Below are positions 59,466 to 64,000 of a stretch of 64,000 bases of DNA, in pieces. Source of the stretch: Streptomyces apocyni (GTDB lineage Bacteria; Actinomycetota; Actinomycetes; Streptomycetales; Streptomycetaceae); the NCBI RefSeq assembly GCF_009739465.1, contig NZ_WHOM01000078.1, positions 164,120 through 228,119 of the forward strand, written 5' to 3'. A model generated the notes under the pieces. The model was not told the DNA's origin. It saw nothing but the letters and a program-made list of their open reading frames with translations, and ran no database searches. A program made the position numbers and the translations under genes. How positions within the stretch are numbered: position 1 is the first letter of the stretch; every line of letters begins with the position of its first letter.

Positions 59466-59965
59466 CGTCTCCGTCCCACGAGTCGCCTACGCCCCACACC
59501 TCGCCCGTGCCCCACGGCTCGGCTACGCCCCAGGACGCGGCGGGTCGCCGTCGCCGCGAGCCAGACCGCCGCGAGGGCGGTCAGCAGGGTCAGGGCCAGG
59601 TAGGCGAGGGCGGTGCGCGCCTCACGTACGTCTATCAAGTGCTCGATGTCGGCCGCGTACGCCGAGAAGGTGGTGAAGCCGCCGAGTACCCCGGTGCCGA
59701 AGAAGGGCCGCACCAGGCGGTGCGTCTGACGGCCCTCGGTGATCACCACCATGAAGACGCCCATCACCGCGCACCCAACGGCGTTCACAGTCAGGGTCGT
59801 CCAGGGGAACGTTCCGGGCGCGGTCGGCCAGAGTTGAGCGGCGCCGTAGCGGGCGGCGGCTCCAAGGGCGCCGCCGAGAGCGACGACGGCGATGACGGGG
59901 GCCTGGCCGCGCAGGAGGGAGACGCGGCGGGGCCCGTGCGTCACCCGGACCTGTCCTGCTCCCAT
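59462..59965 (-). CDS. crcB: CrcB/Fluc fluoride channel subunit (copy 1)
   Basis: A 167-residue protein. Helices PVIAVVALGGALGAAARYGA, TLTVNAVGCAVMGVFMVVI and GTGVLGGFTTFSAYAADIEH carry the GAxxRY, Asn-Val-Gly-Cys and TTFS motifs of the channel. The C-terminus is an Arg/Gly-rich tail (GRSRAVGHGRGVGRRRLVG) longer than usual. It is the first gene of the crcB-DUF190-crcB unit. No fluoride riboswitch consensus is visible upstream. Confidence 0.93.
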   Translation of the reverse strand: MGAGQVRVTHGPRRVSLLRGQAPVIAVVALGGALGAAARYGAAQLWPTAPGTFPWTTLTVNAVGCAVMGVFMVVITEGRQTHRLVRPFFGTGVLGGFTTFSAYAADIEHLIDVREARTALAYLALTLLTALAAVWLAATATRRVLGRSRAVGHGRGVGRRRLVGRRR

Positions 59966-60136
59966 GACCAGCCAGGCTATCCGGCCCGGCCCGGGTCGGC
60001 CCGGCCGGGCGAGGTGCTGCTCGGCCCGGGCGAGGTGCGGCGAAGAGGCACGGCGAAGAGGGGCGAAGAGGTACGGCGAAGAGGTGCTGCGAAAACGACG
60101 GGCCCGCTGTCAGTGGGTGGGCCTATCGTTCGAAGC

Positions 60137-63100
60137 ATGACCCCCGAACTGATCGGGCGCGACCATCCCGTCACCGTCCTGCGCACCGAAATCGCCCGCG
60201 CCGCCGAGAGCCACGGCGGCCTGCTGCTCGTCACGGGCGAGGCGGGCATCGGCAAGACGACGCTGATGAGCGAGGCCGCGGACGAGGCACGGCGGCTGGG
60301 CGCGCTCGTGCTCACCGGCGCCTGCTGGGCGTCGGACAGCGCGCCGGGGTACTGGCCGTGGGTGCAGGTCGTACGGGGCCTGCGGCGGGCCGTGGACGCG
60401 GCGGAGCTGGCGGCCGCCGAGGAGGCGGCGGGCGGCACGCTCGGGGTGCTGCTGGGGGAGGCGCGCGCGGGAGCGGGGCCGACCGCGGGCGGTGAGGACT
60501 CCGCGGAGGCCTTCCGGCTGTACGACGCCGTGACGACCGCGCTGGTCACGGTCTCCCAGAAGCGCCCCGTCGTGGTCGTCCTGGACGACCTGCACTGGGC
60601 TGACAGCGCCTCACTGAAGCTGCTGGAATTCGCCGCCGGACACGCCTGGTTCGAGCGGCTGCTGCTCGTCGGGGCGTACCGGGACGCCGAGGTGGAGGCC
60701 GAAGGCCATCCGCTGCGCGAGCAGATACTGCCGCTGGCCACGAAGGCGACGACCCTGACCCTGTCGGGGCTCGACCGCGAGGAGACCGGTGCGCTGATCG
60801 CCCGGACCGCGGGGCGCGCTCCAGCCCCCGCGCTCACCGCGGAGGTCCACCAGTGGACCGGCGGCAACCCCTTCTTCGTGGAGCAGACGGCCCGGCTGTG
60901 GGCGTCCGGCGCCGCCACGGACGCGATCGCGCCCGGCGTGCGGGAGGCCGTGCGGCGGCGGCTCGCGCTGCTCCCGGGCACGGTGGCGAAACTGCTGGCC
61001 ACGGGCGCGGTGCTCGGCCGGGAATTCCACCGGCAGGTGCTCGCCGCGGTCGAGGGCGAGCCGGTGGCCCATGTCGACCGGCTGCTCGCCCAGGCGGCGG
61101 TGGCCCGCCTGGTGACACCCCTGGGCCGCGGCCGGTACGCGTTCGCCCACGACCTCGTACGGGAGACGCTCTACGAGGAGCTGGCCGACGACGCCCAGGT
61201 ACGGCACGCGGAAGTCGTCCGCGCGCTGGAGGCCGCCCCGGCGCTCAGCGAGAGGGTCTTCCCGGCCGACCGCGCCCGGCACGCGTACGCCGCGGGCGAC
61301 GCGATCGAACCCGAGACGGCGGTGCGGCTGCTCCAGGAGGCCGCCCAGGACGCCGGGTCGCGGCTCGCTCTGGAGGAGCAACTGTCGCACCAGCGGCGGG
61401 CGGTGGAGCGCGCGGTGGGGCTGAAGGACCAGGGCCGCCGGGTCACCGTGATCCTCGGCCTCGTGTCCGACCTCCAGCACAACGGAGACCCCGCCAAGGC
61501 GAACGCCGCCCTGGATGACGCGCTCCAACTGGCCCGCCGCCTGGACGACCCCGGGCTGCTGGCCAGGGTCGCCCTCACCGCGTACACCACCTACTCCGTG
61601 ACGATGGACTGGCAGCGATCCAGTGACGGGCTGCTGCGCGAGGCGTACGACCGGCTGACCGGGCGCGAGGGAGCCGCCGCCGACCGTACGACGGAGGAGC
61701 TCGCCGAGGAACTCAGCATCAGGACCAGTGTCCTGGCCCGGCGCCGGGAGGACGACGAGGCCCTGGGGTTCAGCCTCTGGGCCAGGCACCACGCCATCTG
61801 GGGCCCCGGAACCGCGCCGGAACGCGTCGCGCTGGTCGAGGAGCTGGCGGAGATCGCCCGACGCACCGGTGACATCGAGGGGGAGAGCTTCGCCCGGGCC
61901 CTGCACTGGGTGGCGCTGCTCGAGCTGGGCGACCCGCGCTTCCTGGACGAGTACCACGGGTACGTGGAGGCGGCGGAGCGCCACGGCCTGCCGCGGATGG
62001 GTGTCGGCGCCGCGATCGACCAGTCCATCGTCAGCGCGCTCGCGGGGCGCTTCGCCCAGGCCGAGAGCTTCCTCGCGGAGGCCGTCGGCTATGTGACACC
62101 GGCCCTGTCGAACGACCACGTCGTCTCCCTGCTCGAACACCACCGCTGGGCACTGGCCGTCCTCCAGGGCCGGTACGAGGGGCTGGACGAGCTGGTCCGC
62201 TCGCTGGGCCGGGATCACCCGTGCCCGCGGTTGCTCGCCGGGATCACGGCCATCGAGCGGGCGGACGCGGACTGGGGCGCCGGGCGTCCCGGCCGTACGG
62301 AGCGCGCGGGCGGCGAGGGGTCGGCCGTCGAGTACGCCCGCACCCTGCTCATGGACGGCGCGCTGTCCGACCGTGGCTTCCGCCCGCTGCGGCTGCGCTT
62401 CCAGGCGCAGGCCGCCGCCGCGTCGGGCGACCCGGAGCTGTGCGAGCGGGCCCGCGCGGCGCTGGCGCCGTACGCGGGAGCGGGGCAGTCGGTGGGAGCG
62501 GGGCGCTCGGCGGGAGGGGGAGCGGGAGAGTCGACGGGAGCGGGGCAGTGGGCGGTGTCCATGTTCGGGTGGGACGTCAGCGGCCCGATCGCCCACTGGG
62601 TGGCCGTGTGCGACGCGGCGCTCGGCCGCTGGGCCCAGGCAGCCGAAGGCTTCACCACGGCGTACCGCTCGGCCGAGCTCCTGGGCGCCCGCCCGTGGTC
62701 CGTCGAGTCCCGCGCCCGGCTCGCCCAGTGTCTGATCGCGCTCGGCGATGACCCCACCGCCCTCCTCGCCGAGGTGGAGCGCGACGCGGCGGACCTCGGG
62801 ATGCGGCAGATACTGCGCCGGGTCGCGGGGCTTCGGGCGGAGGCGTCGGTCAGCGCACCCGCTCCTGCCCGCACTGCAGCGCCAGCGCCAGCTCCCGGTC
62901 CCAGTCCCAGTCCCGCCAACGAGTTCCGCTTCGACGGCGCCGTGTGGAACCTCGCCTTCCAGGGGAAGCGTGTCCATATGCCCGACGCCAAGGGCCTGCG
63001 CGACCTGCGGTTGCTGCTGAGCCGACCCGGTTCCGGCATCACCGCCGTACAGCTACTCGCACCCGACGGTGGGGCCGAGGTGATCGCGGCACACAGCATG

Positions 63101-63460
63101 AGCGGGGACGCCGTACTCGACGAGGAGGCCAAACGGCAGTACAAGCAGCGCCTTGACCAGCTGGACGAGGAGATAGACCGCGCCGCGGAGTTGGGGGACG
63201 AGGAGCGCGCCGCGCGGTACGACACCGAGCGCGCGGCGCTCCTGGCAGAACTGCGCAGCGCCGCCGGACTCGGCGGCCGCACCCGCCGCCTCGGCGACGA
63301 GGCCGAGCGCGCCCGTAAGGCGGTGACCGGCCGCATCCGCGACACCCTGCGCAAGCTGGACACCCTGCACCCCTCACTCGCCGCGTATCTCCGTGACACC
63401 GTCTCCACCGGGCTGACCTGCGCCTACCGTCCCGACCAGGAGATCGACTGGCGGCTGTGA
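60137..63460 (+). CDS. large AAA/TPR ATPase of the MalT/LuxR-like type without a LuxR domain
   Basis: About 1107 residues from ATG 60137. The ATPase part (about 1-330) has Walker A GEAGIGKT at 34-41, Walker B VVVVLDDLHWAD, and IGRDHPVTVLRTEIARA at the start, as in LuxR-type AAA regulators. A long helical repeat region (about 450-920) follows. The C-terminus has no LuxR helix-turn-helix; instead it has VWNLAFQGKRVHMPDAKGLR and a coiled coil with DTLRKLDTLHPSLAAYLRDT. The same C-terminal block is seen in other actinobacterial ATPases of unknown target. A regulatory role is inferred. Confidence 0.8.
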   Translation: MTPELIGRDHPVTVLRTEIARAAESHGGLLLVTGEAGIGKTTLMSEAADEARRLGALVLTGACWASDSAPGYWPWVQVVRGLRRAVDAAELAAAEEAAGGTLGVLLGEARAGAGPTAGGEDSAEAFRLYDAVTTALVTVSQKRPVVVVLDDLHWADSASLKLLEFAAGHAWFERLLLVGAYRDAEVEAEGHPLREQILPLATKATTLTLSGLDREETGALIARTAGRAPAPALTAEVHQWTGGNPFFVEQTARLWASGAATDAIAPGVREAVRRRLALLPGTVAKLLATGAVLGREFHRQVLAAVEGEPVAHVDRLLAQAAVARLVTPLGRGRYAFAHDLVRETLYEELADDAQVRHAEVVRALEAAPALSERVFPADRARHAYAAGDAIEPETAVRLLQEAAQDAGSRLALEEQLSHQRRAVERAVGLKDQGRRVTVILGLVSDLQHNGDPAKANAALDDALQLARRLDDPGLLARVALTAYTTYSVTMDWQRSSDGLLREAYDRLTGREGAAADRTTEELAEELSIRTSVLARRREDDEALGFSLWARHHAIWGPGTAPERVALVEELAEIARRTGDIEGESFARALHWVALLELGDPRFLDEYHGYVEAAERHGLPRMGVGAAIDQSIVSALAGRFAQAESFLAEAVGYVTPALSNDHVVSLLEHHRWALAVLQGRYEGLDELVRSLGRDHPCPRLLAGITAIERADADWGAGRPGRTERAGGEGSAVEYARTLLMDGALSDRGFRPLRLRFQAQAAAASGDPELCERARAALAPYAGAGQSVGAGRSAGGGAGESTGAGQWAVSMFGWDVSGPIAHWVAVCDAALGRWAQAAEGFTTAYRSAELLGARPWSVESRARLAQCLIALGDDPTALLAEVERDAADLGMRQILRRVAGLRAEASVSAPAPARTAAPAPAPGPSPSPANEFRFDGAVWNLAFQGKRVHMPDAKGLRDLRLLLSRPGSGITAVQLLAPDGGAEVIAAHSMSGDAVLDEEAKRQYKQRLDQLDEEIDRAAELGDEERAARYDTERAALLAELRSAAGLGGRTRRLGDEAERARKAVTGRIRDTLRKLDTLHPSLAAYLRDTVSTGLTCAYRPDQEIDWRL

Positions 63461-63544
63461 GACGGAGGTACCTCCGCCGAGTTGCCGGGCGCGGCCCCGC
63501 GGTGTGCCCTGGAAGGTGACGGGGCGAGCAGAGAGGAGCCCGTC

Positions 63545-63931
63545 ATGGCACATGCCGCACCCTCCACACGCCGGGTGTCGATCCACGCCTCCACCTGGGG
63601 GCTACCGCTGCTCCTCGGGATCGTGTACGGCGTCTGGACCGCCGGTATCGAGCGCAGCACCGCGGAAGAACCGATCACGACGGGCAACGTCCTCTTCGGC
63701 GTCGTGACCGGGGTCCTCTTCGCCCTCGGCGTGTACGCGCTGCGCACGGTCTCGCCGCGTCTGCAGCGGGAGCTGCGAGCGATCGCCTGGGCTTCCTTCG
63801 CGGGGGTGACGTTCGGGTTCCTCTACAGCCTGTCCGGCCGCTCGGTGCTGCGGTGCACGATCATGGCGCTGGCGATCGCCGGGGTCGTGTTCGCCGTGCG
63901 GTTCTACCGCTACTACACGTCGGAAGACTGA
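63545..63931 (+). CDS. small four-helix membrane protein
   Basis: A 128-residue protein from ATG 63545 with GAGGAG six bases upstream. Four hydrophobic segments are separated by short loops: GLPLLLGIVYGVWTAGI, VLFGVVTGVLFALGVYAL, AIAWASFAGVTFGFLYSL and CTIMALAIAGVVFAVRFY. No family is recognised. It follows the large ATPase by 84 bases on the same strand and could be its membrane partner, but this is only positional. Confidence 0.75.
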   Translation: MAHAAPSTRRVSIHASTWGLPLLLGIVYGVWTAGIERSTAEEPITTGNVLFGVVTGVLFALGVYALRTVSPRLQRELRAIAWASFAGVTFGFLYSLSGRSVLRCTIMALAIAGVVFAVRFYRYYTSED

Positions 63932-63949
63932 CGGTCCCCAGACCCGAAA

Positions 63950-63992
63950 CTGGAACCGGAACCTCCCCACCGGAACCGGAACCTCCCCTCAC
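63950..63992. repeat. short direct repeat at the window end
   Basis: GGAACCGGAACCTCCCC occurs twice in close succession (about 63953 and 63972), separated by two or three bases. It lies after the last gene and before the window end. No gene is seen here. Confidence 0.5.
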
Positions 63993-64000
63993 CCGCGGTG

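Noticed and set aside
59966..60136. Fluoride riboswitch before the crcB operon
   Set aside because: No pairing of the conserved riboswitch core was found by eye in the upstream sequence of either strand.
60611..62977. 788-codon minus-strand frame
   Set aside because: Antisense to the large ATPase, whose Walker motifs are clear.

Overview
The window reads as chromosomal DNA of a Streptomyces-type actinomycete. GC content is very high, GTG starts are common, neighbouring genes often overlap by ATGA or GTGA, and the gene families are typical of the group: PucR, XRE with a TPR-like tail, WD40-fused Ser/Thr kinase, TerD, crcB pairs, SulP, DUF4097 and DUF4242. No rRNA, tRNA, CRISPR array, integrase or transposase was seen.

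Layout. Bases 1-3.5 kb hold two overlapping CNNM/HlyC-type membrane proteins (one cut by the window edge) and a membrane acyltransferase. 3.9-5.2 kb holds a small helical protein and a Spo0M homologue with a His-rich tail. 5.2-8.2 kb is a decayed patch: a phosphatase fragment with an internal deletion, a headless SRPBCC fragment, a lipoprotein gene out of frame at an 8-G run, and two truncated genes meeting tail to tail in the 7.7-8.2 kb stretch. An intact alpha/beta hydrolase sits among them. 8.2-13.7 kb carries two tandem Ser/Thr kinases, the second fused to a transmembrane helix and a WD40 propeller. 13.8-18.3 kb is an oxidative-stress locus (Fur-type regulator divergent from katG) followed by a PNPOx-like/VOC pair under a strong inverted-repeat operator. 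18.4-20.8 kb is a second CNNM pair.

21-26 kb contains a TerD protein fused to a PD-(D/E)XK nuclease-like domain, a cupin, a YhgE/Pip-like membrane protein and a divergent MreB-like protein with altered nucleotide loops. 26-32.3 kb is a mix of exported, membrane and DNA-binding proteins, including an XRE regulator with a duplicated operator-like repeat. 32.4-34.5 kb holds an orphan OmpR-type regulator and a divergent HxlR/NmrA pair. 34.6-39.2 kb is rich in exported proteins: a lipase, an aerolysin-like candidate toxin, a small secreted protein and a YVTN propeller. 39.4-44.3 kb holds a flavin oxidoreductase pair with its TetR regulator and a SulP transporter with a MerR regulator.

44.4-51.4 kb has prfC, a nitroreductase, an EspR/XRE-like regulator with a PAP2-like protein, a CcdA/TlpA thiol-redox pair, a monooxygenase and a DUF4097 lipoprotein. 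A G-run-rich leader precedes a PucR regulator. 53-58.5 kb is a probable operon: a DASS dicarboxylate-type transporter, a CitA/DcuS-like kinase with its regulator, then a TerD protein fused to two CAP domains. 58.7-64 kb ends with a crcB-DUF190-crcB fluoride operon, a large AAA/TPR ATPase lacking a LuxR domain, and a small membrane protein.

The best leads for something new are the two TerD fusions, the aerolysin-like secreted protein, the degenerate MreB-like protein beside a YhgE-like protein, and a possible TTA-containing leader peptide overlapping katG.
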